Position numbers and translations under genes: made by a program. Below the pieces are notes generated by a model that saw only the letters and a list, made by a program, of their open reading frames with translations, ran no database searches and had not been told where the DNA came from. This document shows positions 31,111 to 40,973 of a DNA stretch of 64,000 nt, in pieces. The first letter of the stretch is position 1; every line of letters begins with the position of its first letter. Source of the stretch: an uncultured Luminiphilus sp. (GTDB lineage Bacteria; Pseudomonadota; Gammaproteobacteria; Pseudomonadales; Halieaceae); contig CAJJBO010000015.1 in the NCBI GenBank assembly GCA_905182485.1, positions 16,615-80,614 of the forward strand, read 5' to 3'.

Positions 31111-32990
31111 TTACTCAGGGGACGGCTGGTACCAGATTGGCGAGGTGTACGCACGTTCCTGTATCGTATCAGGCCTGCGGGTATCGACATCACCGCCCAA
31201 AGCGAGGGCATCGAGCAGTGAGTGCCTTGCAGTCGGTATCTGTAACACACGGACATAGTAGAAAGCCGATTGCAGCGGATCAAAAATCGGATCACGCCAG
31301 ACCACTCGCAAGCTAGGCGCCCCAATGCTATTGGCCGTCAGCCCGGTCTGTAGATCAACCGTTGTGCCAACCGGCAGCAACTCGCCCTCGTCATCCAGTC
31401 GGGCATCACCGCCTGACCAGGCCACATCAACGACCTGCTCTTGTGTCTCGCCTGCGTCATCAAGCCAACCCTTGACCACCTGCACGCGGTCAAGATAAGC
31501 GCCCCGCGGATCCGCTGAGGCCTCAATCATCAGGGTGAATTGATCACCTGACTGGGCCCCCTGTATTTCGCCCCCCATCGGCACAGCGTCAGCGGCGAGA
31601 TTATCGGGGAAAGACGCTTGATCAAAACCAGACGCCGCCAAATTCAAACCTGCAAACGTGCGCACCGCAATTCTTGGGCCACTCGTTGCATACACCTCAC
31701 GCCGTCGCATCGCGGCCACAATGGCTTCACGAGTATTATCGGTCGCCCAGACCGCCGCAAGACCCGAGGCACTCATTCCCCAGCCAAACGTCCCACGGGC
31801 ATCCTCAGACCATCCTCCGGCTTTTCGCGAGGGAATCGAATCGGTTGCCATTTTGCCGTGAAAATTATCTTCCTCTGCCGAGGGCAGTGCCGTGTGGGCA
31901 TCGGTAGAGCCAATGACGCCGAACTGATAGGGGTTAAAACCGATTTTTGCGTCCAACTCTAGGCCCACTTTTAAGGCACTGCGAACATAGTCGCCCCGCT
32001 GTGGAACATAGTCTGTCCACTCACGCTGAATGTAATAAGGGTAACGCTCGAAGTCTGCGAACGCGTCATCAGGCGCTAGCACTGGGTGCGTTTCTGAATC
32101 GCCCTTGATCTGGGTTATCTCAACAATCGGCTCCCAGTAGCGACGCACCTCAGCGTAATCGCGATCAATGGCCTCTCCGCGAAGGTCTCGCACATCGAAC
32201 ATTGACCCTTTCGAAATATTAGAGTTGTGCGGTACCGCAATAAAATCGCCGCCGGTAGCGCGGCTGGTCTCTTCTAACCAATCCCAAAGGTCGCTGGGGA
32301 AAGAACTATCATCAAAACCGAAAGGCGCAAAGGTTTGCGCCTGCTCTGCTGTAATATCCGAAATCACCACGCGGTGAAGATTAGCGCCTCCCGGAATCAA
32401 AGAATATTCCCAGCCGATCAGCGCAGTAAAAACGCCCGGGTCATTGTGCCGCTCCGCAGCATCAGTGATCAATTTCCACGTGTCGACCTCAACCGTCGGC
32501 TGCCGAGGCACCAACCCGCTGACCCGGTCTTCCTCCCAGCCCAACATCGCTTCCACCGCATTTTCTGCCGGTTTTGGCAACACGGTGGTAAACAACTCTC
32601 GACCGGTATCGTTATCTACTGCGTCACGTAATAAATACTGAACGATTCGCGTCCAAATGCGCTCCTTCCAACTCAACCCCTCTGTGATCATCGGGTTCAA
32701 GTACAAGCTTCTGATGACCCCTAAATACTCGGCGTGGTCTGAGACCACTAGAAAGTCGAGCGGCGTGCCAATTTGGCGTAGCTTCCGGAACTTGCGATGT
32801 TTCCGTAGGCGATATTCATCATTTGGTTGAAGGCCGTGAGGTTGCCATTGGTAGCGACGGAAGAATTTACCGTGTCGTAGTCGTCCCATTTCCGCTCCTG
32901 CGCCTGCGCAAAGTCGGCATGCCCGCATCGTAAGCATAGCCACCCCAGCCGATTCTGAGTAAGAAGAGGCTCACCACTGAGGCCATTCAT
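31111..32990 (-). CDS. DUF3604 domain protein, N-terminus disrupted
   Basis: A large protein of the DUF3604 family, often exported and related to PHP-type metal hydrolases. The long open part contains GTPLDFLVVSDHAEYLGVIR, TALIGWEYSLIPGG, AVPHNSNISKGSMFD, IGSTDAHTALPS and, near the end, SPIWYQPSPE. The first ~60 residues are garbled: the metal-binding histidine motif expected there is not readable and frames change between 32760 and 32990. A start near ATG 32986 or 32990 would give a plausible hydrophobic N-terminus. It ends 22 bases from convergent rapA and follows an enoyl-CoA hydratase gene; the role is unknown. Confidence 0.8.
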
Positions 32991-33046
32991 TTTTATTGTT
33001 AGCATGACGGGGACTCCTACCAGCCGCGATAAAACGTCAAATCGAT

Positions 33047-33841
33047 TTACTGCCCCTTCCAAGCCGGTGTTCGTTTTTCAAAAAAAGCCGTAATGGCCTC
33101 TTTTGAATCAGCACTACCGATACAAATACTTTGCAGCGCCGCTTCCTTTGAGATCGTGTCACCTAGGTTGTGTGCGGCAGAAAAATTAAGGGCCTCTTTA
33201 GTATATCGTAGCGCCAACGGAGATCGCTCAGAAAGATCCCGTGCGAAAGCCATTGATGCTTGAGCGAAATCATCGTCGGCCAGCACACGATTAGCGAGCC
33301 CCCACTCCACCGCCTTCTCCGCACTGACTTTTTCGCCAAGCGCCATCAGTTCGTAAGCCCGCTTTGAACCGATGAGGTGCGGTAATAACCAGGTGGCGCC
33401 ACCGTCGGGGACCAATCCGATCCCCACGAACGGCTGATAGAGATAACTCGATTCGGCCATCAAAACGAGGTCGCAAGCCATCGCGTATGAGTATGAAATC
33501 CCCGCACACGGGCCATTAACTGCCGCCACCCAGGGTTTACGCGCATGGTGGATCGCCAGCACGCCCGGCTTGTATTCTGCGTTCAGTTGATCCTCTACGC
33601 CCTCCGCACCTGAAAATCCAGACTCCTCGGTATCAGACAGGTCTGCGCCCGCGCCAAAGGCTCTGCCTGCGCCGGTCAGCACCACCACCCAGATGTCTCG
33701 GTCGGCATTGACCTCTTGCGCGGCACGGACGAACTCGCGCCGTTGCGTCACATTGAAACTATTCAATTTTTCTGGTCTGTTAAACGAGACCCGGGCAACT
33801 CGCCCCGCTCTCTCTACTAAAATGGTGTCGTATTCACTCAT
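33047..33841 (-). CDS. enoyl-CoA hydratase/isomerase family protein
   Basis: A crotonase-fold protein of 264 aa. The oxyanion-hole segments are present (GAGRAFGAGADLSD; NGPCAGISYSYAMACDL). The catalytic region VPDGGATWLLPHLIG matches the PaaG-like subgroup, where Asp replaces one of the two hydratase Glu residues, so isomerase activity is as likely as hydration. The tail FFEKRTPAWKGQ is typical. It lies between the racemase and DUF3604 genes in a leftward acyl-CoA catabolic group. Confidence 0.9.
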   Translation of the reverse strand: MSEYDTILVERAGRVARVSFNRPEKLNSFNVTQRREFVRAAQEVNADRDIWVVVLTGAGRAFGAGADLSDTEESGFSGAEGVEDQLNAEYKPGVLAIHHARKPWVAAVNGPCAGISYSYAMACDLVLMAESSYLYQPFVGIGLVPDGGATWLLPHLIGSKRAYELMALGEKVSAEKAVEWGLANRVLADDDFAQASMAFARDLSERSPLALRYTKEALNFSAAHNLGDTISKEAALQSICIGSADSKEAITAFFEKRTPAWKGQ

Positions 33842-33874
33842 TGCTCTCTCCTAGAACTTGCTATTCACCAGGTA

Positions 33875-35018
33875 TCAATTGTTTTGGACCGCAGCGCCAG
33901 AGGCCAACAACGCCTCCACCTCAGCACCCGATAATCCCGACGCCTGAATCACCGAGACCGTATCGGCGCCAAGGGCTCTCGTGCTATGGCGAATGTCAGA
34001 GGGGGTTCGCTCAAAACGCGGCGCCGGTGACGGGTGCACTAGCTCATCCACTTGGGTATACACCGCACGTTCGATATTAGCGCCATATTCGGTGGCTTCT
34101 TGCATCGTCAACACCGGCGCAAAGCATGCATCGCTACCCGACATAATCTGATCCCACTCATCTCGCGTTTTGGTCATCAGCACTGCCGCCAACTTTTGCT
34201 TGAGATCCGGCCACTGAGTCACGTCATGCTGCGCTGCAAATTGCGGGTCACTAATCTCCGCCCTAGTCATTAGCTCTGCGTAGAACTGCGGCTCAATAGC
34301 GCCGACAGCGACATATTTCCCGTCAGCACACTCGTAGGTATCGTAAAAATGAGCCGCACCATCGAGCAGGTTAGACTCTCGCTCTTCTGCATTCCAGGCC
34401 CCCATCTGTTGAAAGCCCTGCATCATCCACATGAGCTGCGCTGTCCCATCGACCATCGCCACATCGATCACCTGCCCTTGACCCGAACGAGTGGCCTCCA
34501 GTAACGCGGCCAGTATGCCCGTTACCAACAGCATACCGCCGCCGCCAAAATCACCCACCAAGTTCAGTGGCGGTGTTGGGCCTCTCACCTCGACGGCCAA
34601 TGGCGTGCAATGCGCCGGTGATCGCGATGTAATTAAGATCGTGCCCTGCGGCTTGCGAGAGCGGGCCCTCCTGCCCCCATCCGGTCATCCGAGCGAAGAC
34701 TAATTTGGGGTTCCTTGCCCGACACACCTCGGGGCCAATGCCCAGCTTTTCGCAAACGCCCGGACGATAGGGATCGATTAAAGCATCCGCTCGCTCAATC
34801 AATTTCATGAGCGCCTCAAGACCCGCCGGTTGCTTAAGATCTAACACCACCGACTTTTTGTTGCGACCACTGATCGGCTCAGCCAGCTTCGGATCCAGCG
34901 CGCCAGGTCGCTCAATACGAATGACCTCGGCACCCATATCGGCCAACATCATGCCCCCCATCGGCCCAGGACCAATCCCTGCAAGCTCGATTACCGTGAT
35001 GCCACTCAAGGTTCCCAT
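33875..35018 (-). CDS. alpha-methylacyl-CoA racemase (CaiB/BaiF family), one frameshift
   Basis: A class III CoA-transferase fold protein that best fits alpha-methylacyl-CoA racemase, which inverts 2-methyl-branched acyl-CoAs so that beta-oxidation can proceed. Residues matching the racemase active site are visible: His in [14 protein letters not shown], Asp in [12 protein letters not shown], Glu in VGAIEPQFY. The frame breaks near 34580 (one extra base before TPPLNLVGD) and otherwise is intact over ~380 aa. It is flanked by acyl-CoA dehydrogenase and enoyl-CoA hydratase genes, which supports a role in branched-chain or sterol side-chain breakdown. Confidence 0.87.
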
Positions 35019-35029
35019 AAACCGACCCC

Positions 35030-36205
35030 TCAGAAATTACGCTGATTAAAGGGCTCGTATTGGTCACCCAAACAATACCGACCAATAATCAATTTCATGA
35101 TTTCAGAGCTGCCTGCATAGATCGTTGCGATTTTCGCATCGGCAGACTGTCGACTGATAGGGTATTCGTCCATAAAGCCTGCTCCACCGTGCAGTTGCAA
35201 GCCCTCATCCGCCACCCGCTGCTGCAGCTCAGACGTCTTCAGTTTCGCCATTGCGGCATCCTCAGCGCTCAACGTGCCCTCGTTAAACGCCAGCGCCGCC
35301 TGATCGACGTAACACTGCGTAATATCCAATTCGGCGCGCAGCTCCGCCATCTTGAACTGCGTGTTCTGCATGGCGGCTAGCGGCTTGCCAAACACTTCAC
35401 GCTCCTGCACGAAGGTGGCCGTCAGATCCCAAGATAATTGTGCGGCGGCTAAGTAACCCATAGCCCCTAACAACCGCTCTTCAGCCAGCCCGCTCATTAG
35501 ATAATAAAAACCTTGATGCGCCTCACCTAACACATTGGCCTTAGGCACCTTGACGTCGTGAAAAAACAGCTCTGCCGTATCCTGCGCCTTCAGCCCCAAT
35601 TTCTTCAGATTACGCCCTCGCTCAAATCCCTCCCAGTTTCCCTCAACCAAAAACAATGTCATTGCGTGGGGATTATTGTGTGGATCAGTCTTCGCTGCTA
35701 CGACCACGAGATCGCAATTAATGCCGTTAGAAATATAGGTTTTCTGGCCATTGAGCACCCAATGATCGTCCTCCTCGGTCGCGTGCGTTCGCATGCCCGC
35801 TAAATTACTACCCGCATCGGGCTCCGTCATCGCAACGGCCAACACAATGTCACCCGAGACGGCTCCAGGTATATAGCGCTGCATCTGCTCTTCTGTGCCA
35901 AAGCGCGTAATGTAGGGCGCGACGATTCTGCTGTGCAGCGACCCAAACCAATCGCCGCACCGCGCATAAGCCAGCTCTTCAATAATGACCTGCTCCCAGC
36001 GAATATCGTAGTCATCGAGGCCACCAAATCGCTCTTCTGGCCAGACCATCAAGAATCCTTTCTCACCAGCGGCCTTGAAGATCTCTCGGTCGACAATGCC
36101 TTGCTCTCTAAAGCGCTCCATCTCAGGGACGACGGCTTCAGCGAGGAAACGTCGGTACGCCTCTCGGAACATTTTTTGCTCTTCAGTAAACTGTCTCGTG
36201 AGCAT
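35030..36205 (-). CDS. acyl-CoA dehydrogenase
   Basis: A 391-aa flavin-dependent acyl-CoA dehydrogenase. The FAD and substrate motifs are readable ([44 protein letters not shown]). The position of the catalytic base in the MCAD group is not Glu here ([10 protein letters not shown]). A Glu in [14 protein letters not shown] occupies the place used by long-chain and isovaleryl-CoA dehydrogenases, so it probably belongs to that type. It follows the hairpin region at 36234-36316 and precedes the racemase gene. Confidence 0.92.
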   Translation of the reverse strand: MLTRQFTEEQKMFREAYRRFLAEAVVPEMERFREQGIVDREIFKAAGEKGFLMVWPEERFGGLDDYDIRWEQVIIEELAYARCGDWFGSLHSRIVAPYITRFGTEEQMQRYIPGAVSGDIVLAVAMTEPDAGSNLAGMRTHATEEDDHWVLNGQKTYISNGINCDLVVVAAKTDPHNNPHAMTLFLVEGNWEGFERGRNLKKLGLKAQDTAELFFHDVKVPKANVLGEAHQGFYYLMSGLAEERLLGAMGYLAAAQLSWDLTATFVQEREVFGKPLAAMQNTQFKMAELRAELDITQCYVDQAALAFNEGTLSAEDAAMAKLKTSELQQRVADEGLQLHGGAGFMDEYPISRQSADAKIATIYAGSSEIMKLIIGRYCLGDQYEPFNQRNF

Positions 36206-36233
36206 CTGGGCTCCTTATCGCTGTGAAATAGTG

Positions 36234-36265
36234 TGCCACCCAGCCACGATGGTGGCTGGGTGGCA
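36234..36265. repeat. perfect 14-bp hairpin before the acyl-CoA dehydrogenase gene
   Basis: Two 14-base arms (TGCCACCCAGCCAC and its exact complement) are separated by GATG. It lies in the intercistronic gap 29 bases upstream of the start at 36205. There is no T tract on either side, so RNA processing or mRNA stabilisation is as likely as termination. Confidence 0.6.
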
Positions 36266-36290
36266 GTCAATCGCTCAATTTGCATTGCGC

Positions 36291-36316
36291 GATCTACCCA
36301 GCTGGCTGGGGAGATC
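36291..36316. repeat. second, imperfect inverted repeat in the same gap
   Basis: GATCT.CCCAGC pairs with GCTGGG.AGATC around TG, with one mismatch per arm. The core CCCAGC is shared with the hairpin at 36234-36265. Together the two structures fill most of the gap between the hydratase remnant and the acyl-CoA dehydrogenase gene. Confidence 0.45.
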
Positions 36317-36323
36317 GATTTCG

Positions 36324-36383
36324 TTATTTGCCCTTCCAGATCGGGTCGCGTTTCTCGGCAAAGGCTTTGGCGCCCTCTAGCTG
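36324..36383 (-). pseudogene. remnant of an enoyl-CoA hydratase C-terminus
   Basis: Just after the acyl-CoA ligase frame is interrupted, a different frame encodes QLEGAKAFAEKRDPIWKGK and a TAA at 36324-36326. This is the usual C-terminal tail of an enoyl-CoA hydratase. No start or body of such a gene is present. The ligase lacks its own tail at the same point, so the sequence looks like a join of two genes with the material between them missing, either a real deletion or an assembly collapse. Confidence 0.65.
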
Positions 36384-37993
36384 TACTTGGGCACCTTAAA
36401 TGCCGCCAACCGGGATCCCATATGCTCACGCAATCCGGGTGCGTCTAACATCGCAGCAGGCTTCAGATGTACCGCTACACCGACTTCCTCGCCCAATCGA
36501 TCATCCGGGACCGCAAAGGCGACACCCTCGAGAACCGCTGGATGGGTGTACAAAGCGCTCTCTACCTCAGCACCGTAGATATTTTCACCACCGCGCAAGA
36601 TCATATCTTTCGCACGATCGACGAGATAGAGGAACCCGTCCTCATCAAAATAACCAATATCACCCGTATGCAACCATCCATCAACAATCGCCTCAGCGGT
36701 TGCCTCAGGGCGATTTAAATAGCCCTTAATCACGGGAGCACCCTTAACGCAGAGCTCTCCCCGCTCACCAACGGGCAACGACTCGCCGGCCTCGTTAACG
36801 ATCTTGCCTTCCAGCGTCGGTACCAAGGGTCCGCAACTCGCTGGACGCGCTACAAACAAGTCGCCTGTCGTATAACTGGCAATGCCACACACCTCGGTCA
36901 TGCCATAACCTTGCGCGGGCTTTGCGCGCTTAGTCGTCTCGACGACTTTACTCGGCAAGTCGGGGTGCATCGCGGCACCGCCACCGCCCAGTGAATTCAA
37001 GCTCGAGGTGTCATAGTCATGAAAATCAGGGTGCGCGAGCAGCTCCCGAGTCATCATGGGCACCGCACTGAGCGTATTGACTTGCTCACGCTCGATCAAC
37101 TTTAACGCGTCTTCAACATCCCACTTGTACATGAGCACCAGCTTTCCTCCGCCCACCGTGCCACCCTGCATCACACAGTTGTTAGCAGTGACATGAAACA
37201 ACGGTGTGGCCACTAACGACGTGGGCGGTGGCGCGGAAACCGGTGCCTCGACCGAGCTATCTCTATTCAGTGCTTGAGTGGTTGCAAAGATCTGCCCCAT
37301 TGCAGCGACGTTCAACACATTGTGCACACAGCCTCGATGCGTTAATTGAGCGCCCTTCGGGCGACCAGTGGTACCCGATGTATAGAAAATACAGGCATCA
37401 TCATTCTCATCGATGGGCTCCATCACCAGCGCGCCCTCGATGCTCACCACGTCACGCCACTGCGTTGCCTGCACCGATGGCGCATCGTCTCTCACCGCCA
37501 CCACCTCAATTTCACTGAAACGGTCTGCAATTTGCGCAAACACTTCTAGCCTGCGGTCATCGGCAATTAATAATCTAGGCTCCGAATCTTCGAGCGCGTA
37601 GGCCATTTCATCCGCAACCCACCACGCATTCATTCCGACTACCACCGCGCCCACGGCAATGACGCCCCAGTACGCCAATATCCACTCTGGATAATTGCGC
37701 ATGGCAATCGCGACTCGGTCACCCGGGCCAATACCCTGGGACGCAAGCCAAGCAGAAAAATTGGCGACAATCTGGCCCGCTTCGGCATAGGTCACGCGCT
37801 CATCACCGTAGACAATGTATTCTTTGTCGCCGTGGCCCTGGCCCATCAGCCAAAGGTCACGAAGAGAGCCTGGTGCATGTCGATAGGCCTTGAGCGTACA
37901 GCCGCCTTGCTCGATCGTGGTGAGCTCGAGAAACGCCTCGGGAGCGGTAACCATTGCCACCGCCTGCCGATAGTTGTCCATAACCTGACTCAT
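36377..37993 (-). CDS. acyl-CoA ligase (AMP-forming), C-terminus lost at a junction
   Basis: An ANL-superfamily acyl-CoA synthetase. The P-loop is FYTSGTTGRPKGAQLTH, the A5 region GYGMTEV, A7 GWLHTGDIGYFD, and A8 LVDRAKDMILRGGENIYG. The frame ends after RLAAFKVPKYS, about 30 residues short: the A10 catalytic Lys is missing. The sequence then runs into a hydratase tail (36324-36383). The ATG at 37993 has GGGGAG about 10 bases upstream; the frame is open to 38044. It heads the leftward acyl-CoA catabolic group. Confidence 0.9.
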   Translation of the reverse strand: MSQVMDNYRQAVAMVTAPEAFLELTTIEQGGCTLKAYRHAPGSLRDLWLMGQGHGDKEYIVYGDERVTYAEAGQIVANFSAWLASQGIGPGDRVAIAMRNYPEWILAYWGVIAVGAVVVGMNAWWVADEMAYALEDSEPRLLIADDRRLEVFAQIADRFSEIEVVAVRDDAPSVQATQWRDVVSIEGALVMEPIDENDDACIFYTSGTTGRPKGAQLTHRGCVHNVLNVAAMGQIFATTQALNRDSSVEAPVSAPPPTSLVATPLFHVTANNCVMQGGTVGGGKLVLMYKWDVEDALKLIEREQVNTLSAVPMMTRELLAHPDFHDYDTSSLNSLGGGGAAMHPDLPSKVVETTKRAKPAQGYGMTEVCGIASYTTGDLFVARPASCGPLVPTLEGKIVNEAGESLPVGERGELCVKGAPVIKGYLNRPEATAEAIVDGWLHTGDIGYFDEDGFLYLVDRAKDMILRGGENIYGAEVESALYTHPAVLEGVAFAVPDDRLGEEVGVAVHLKPAAMLDAPGLREHMGSRLAAFKVPKYS

Positions 37994-38121
37994 ACCTGTT
38001 GCGCTCCCCATAACCGTGAGTGTGATCTGGTGGTCCAAATTCAATTTATAAGCCCCCGCAAGATACCCTAATGACCTCGCGGCAACCAGTTCACAACAAC
38101 ACCATTTTGGCCTGTATCATA

Positions 38122-38139
38122 CCAAGCGAATAAGCTTGG
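38122..38139. promoter_or_regulatory. inverted repeat in a divergent promoter region
   Basis: CCAAGC and GCTTGG are separated by GAATAA between the acyl-CoA ligase (leftward) and phosphotransferase (rightward) genes. The size and place would suit an operator for a regulator of both genes. Six-base arms can also occur by chance. Confidence 0.3.
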
Positions 38140-38201
38140 CCATCAAAACGCCACGGCCCGCGATCCACTCACCGACTATCGCCCCGTCAAAAAGGAACCC
38201 C

Positions 38202-39191
38202 ATGAGCGCACAAGAACTAGATCTAGCAAAACTTGAACCGTGGTTGCGAGAAAAAGTGCCCCCATTCGAGGGCGCGTTATCCGCCGATAAATTTGCAGGC
38301 GGGCAATCCAACCCCACGTTCAAGTTGACTGCCGGCGCACAACATTACGTACTGCGACGCAAGCCACCGGGCGAGCTGCTCGCATCAGCCCATGCCGTCG
38401 ATAGAGAGTTTCGCGTGCTCGACGCCTTAGCTCAGACGGACGTACCCGTACCGAAGGTGGTCGCACTCTGCGAGGACGACAGGCTGATTGGCTCAATGTT
38501 CTACGTTATGGAACATTTAGAAGGCCGTATTTTCTGGGATCCCACCGTTCCAGAGGTCGGAGACGCCGATCGCGCGGCGATCTACGACGAAATGAACCGC
38601 GTCCTTGCCGCACTCAGGAGGGTCGATGTCGATGCGGTTGGCAATTTTTCCACCGAGGAAAATTCCGGAAATGATGGCGGTCGGAAGCCCGACCAAGATA
38701 CCGTAGAGAGTCTGGTGACCGACTTAGGCGAAAAGTTTCATCTCTATAATGGCAACACGCCTGACAAATTTACGCTGGTGCATATTGATTACCGGCTCGA
38801 CAATATGATGTTTGGCGGGCCCTACCCCATTACGGTTGTTGACTGGTCGCCATCCATAGGCACCGGCGGCGCTGATGCGGCCTACTTTATGGCGTGGCAG
38901 TTTCCGAGGCAAGGCGGCATCGTCGGGCTGGAAGGCGTAAAGCGCAGCCCGCTCATGATACCGTCAGACGAGGCGTATATTGAGGCCTATTGTCAAAGAA
39001 CCGGTCGAGCAAGTATTGACCACTGGCCGTTCTATATGGCCTTTTGCTTTTTTAGAATCGCCGCCATTCTGCAAGGCATTAAGAAGCGCGCCTTAATCGG
39101 TACGGCATCGAGTGCTGAGGCAGATAGTCGTGCCGTGATGGTCGGGCCTCTCGCCGCCCTCGGTGCCGGCTACATCAAGCAAAGCGCGTAG
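38202..39191 (+). CDS. phosphotransferase family protein (ACAD10-like)
   Basis: A 329-aa aminoglycoside-phosphotransferase-fold kinase of the group found next to acyl-CoA dehydrogenases and fused to them in ACAD10/11. The catalytic loop reads LVHIDYRLDNMMF and the metal-binding Asp is in VVDWSPS. The N-terminal lobe has FAGGQSNPTFKL and YVLRRKPPGELL. Known ACAD10/11 kinases phosphorylate 4-hydroxyacyl-CoAs; this is inference for this gene. I chose ATG 38202, which matches family N-termini; the frame is open from 38136. Confidence 0.87.
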   Translation: MSAQELDLAKLEPWLREKVPPFEGALSADKFAGGQSNPTFKLTAGAQHYVLRRKPPGELLASAHAVDREFRVLDALAQTDVPVPKVVALCEDDRLIGSMFYVMEHLEGRIFWDPTVPEVGDADRAAIYDEMNRVLAALRRVDVDAVGNFSTEENSGNDGGRKPDQDTVESLVTDLGEKFHLYNGNTPDKFTLVHIDYRLDNMMFGGPYPITVVDWSPSIGTGGADAAYFMAWQFPRQGGIVGLEGVKRSPLMIPSDEAYIEAYCQRTGRASIDHWPFYMAFCFFRIAAILQGIKKRALIGTASSAEADSRAVMVGPLAALGAGYIKQSA

Positions 39192-39212
39192 CCCCGAGCT
39201 CTTCGGCGCGGC

Positions 39213-39242
39213 CGCCTCGTAGCGCCTGGCTACGCCAAGGCG
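39213..39242. terminator. candidate bidirectional hairpin between convergent genes
   Basis: CGCCTCGTAGC pairs with GCTACG...AGGCG around GCCTG, with a three-base bulge (CCA). It sits between the stop of the phosphotransferase gene and the stop of the patatin gene, overlapping the last codons of the latter. No T tract follows on either strand, so termination is only suggested. Confidence 0.35.
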
Positions 39243-40870
39243 CCGCGTCGGCTCATGCCGGATCTCTTGGACGAGACGCTGCTGCTCTTTTGCACTCGCT
39301 TGTCGCGCTGTGCTTGACTGCTCACGCGGGCTGCACTCACCTCCGCTTTTAAGGCTTTCATCTGCACTGCGGTGGGCGGCGGGCGGCGGCGGGAGCTTTT
39401 AGGCCGTCGGTAGGTGCCGGGAGCCGGTCTTAAATCACCGTACTCGAACCGGTGCAGGATCACCTCTAGCGTGCTCGAAATCCGCGTGCATTGCCGAATC
39501 GACTCAATCCGACTGTAAGCAGCTCGCTCACCCTCTCGCACCAGGGTTCGCAGCTCCTGCTCACTCGGTTGCGTAATCAGCTGCACTGGGTTTTGTAAGC
39601 GAAACCTGGGAACTATGTTGATATCGCCCGAATATTCTTGATCAAGCAATCCATGAACTCCGTGCAGCATCATATTGAATTTAGGCCAATTATCGCCATA
39701 CCTTTTCGCGACACCACGATAAAAATTGAGCATTTCGCGGCCAATACCCATCCCCAGAGAAGTCGCCGCTTGCCGGAGCGGTCTTGCTTTATCGTCGCTG
39801 GGCAAAAATGCGCGGGCGATGGGATTCACCATACTGACAATGTAGTGGTTGGTTGAAAATAGCCTAGACAGCCGCTTCGCGGGTAAATCGTCTGAGACTG
39901 AACCATCTACCCAGCGCCGCGCCGGAAGATATGGCTGCGCCTCTCCATGCTCGTTCTTCGCCTCCAACATCACCGCCGGAAACACCCCAGGTATTGCACA
40001 AGAGGCCATAGCCGCCGACCGAAGGTAGACATTGGGAGAAGACACCGCATTGAGTAATCGAGAGCGCTGATGCGGCTCCGCGGGCGCTACCGTAATGCTG
40101 ACCTGCCTGCCGGTCTTCGCATAGGCCTCTGCGAAAGTGAGATCGGGAATGGTTGCTTCGATGAGCTGAGCGGTATCCTCGGCGGTAAAGCGACCTCCCT
40201 TACCCGAAAACCATCGCCGAATGAAGTTCTTGGTGTCAGTGCCGCCAGTTTCCATCAACCCGATAAGGTCGGCATCTTTCATCTCCTCATCGGTATACGC
40301 GGCGAGTGCAGCAGCGACAATCGACCCCGCACTGGAACCAGATACCACACGGGGCAGCAGCCCTTGTCGCAATAATTCACCCACCACGCCCAAATGCAAA
40401 AACCCGAGCACGCCGCCCCCACTCAGCATTAGGGCCGAGCGGCCGTAGCAAACATTACTGCGGTAAAAAAAGTCCAATTTTTGCTGCGTTGGAATCACAT
40501 CGCCGGGCAACTCTGCGATCAACAGCAAGGCCTCGTCAATCTCCGTGATGTACTGCTCAATCAGGGTTTTTGTGCCCGCTTTTGCCTGTCGGTACAAAAC
40601 ACTTTTGCCCATGCCGCCCATGTTGCCGTGTATTCCCTCGTTGAGGGAATACAAAAGACCCGTCCAGTCTTTCTTTTTGCGAAATTTGCGAAGACGATCC
40701 AACCGATAGCGGATCTGCGCGTGATCATACAAACTGGAGGCTTCCTCCTCACGCCACTCTGACATACCGGTCAACTCATCGTGGGCGTGAGCCGCTTCCA
40801 GCCAGCCCTGATAAGACTCAGCAGAGTCCATCCCTTGCTCTAGTTCGCGTAGCTCAGTCTTGACAGTCAC
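39230..40870 (-). CDS. DUF3336 patatin-like phospholipase
   Basis: A lipid acyl hydrolase of the DUF3336 plus patatin architecture, related to yeast triacylglycerol lipases and bacterial storage-lipid lipases. The nucleophile elbow is VVSGSSAGSIVAAAL and the dyad Asp is in RRWVDGSVSDDLPA; an oxyanion glycine-rich motif SGGGVLGFLHLG lies upstream. The N-terminal DUF3336 segment covers about residues 1-140 and the tail is very basic (RRPKSSRRRPP). I prefer the GTG at 40870 (after GAGGGGAG) to an ATG at 40915. Confidence 0.88.
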   Translation of the reverse strand: MTVKTELRELEQGMDSAESYQGWLEAAHAHDELTGMSEWREEEASSLYDHAQIRYRLDRLRKFRKKKDWTGLLYSLNEGIHGNMGGMGKSVLYRQAKAGTKTLIEQYITEIDEALLLIAELPGDVIPTQQKLDFFYRSNVCYGRSALMLSGGGVLGFLHLGVVGELLRQGLLPRVVSGSSAGSIVAAALAAYTDEEMKDADLIGLMETGGTDTKNFIRRWFSGKGGRFTAEDTAQLIEATIPDLTFAEAYAKTGRQVSITVAPAEPHQRSRLLNAVSSPNVYLRSAAMASCAIPGVFPAVMLEAKNEHGEAQPYLPARRWVDGSVSDDLPAKRLSRLFSTNHYIVSMVNPIARAFLPSDDKARPLRQAATSLGMGIGREMLNFYRGVAKRYGDNWPKFNMMLHGVHGLLDQEYSGDINIVPRFRLQNPVQLITQPSEQELRTLVREGERAAYSRIESIRQCTRISSTLEVILHRFEYGDLRPAPGTYRRPKSSRRRPPPTAVQMKALKAEVSAARVSSQAQRDKRVQKSSSVSSKRSGMSRRGALA

Positions 40871-40973
40871 GTACCACTCCCCTCGATCTCTGCCGCTGTG
40901 CGGATGTCCTAGCATAGGGCCTAGCTTCAGCGCATGCCAGCTTGACAGTCACAAAAAGACTCAGATGGATTGG

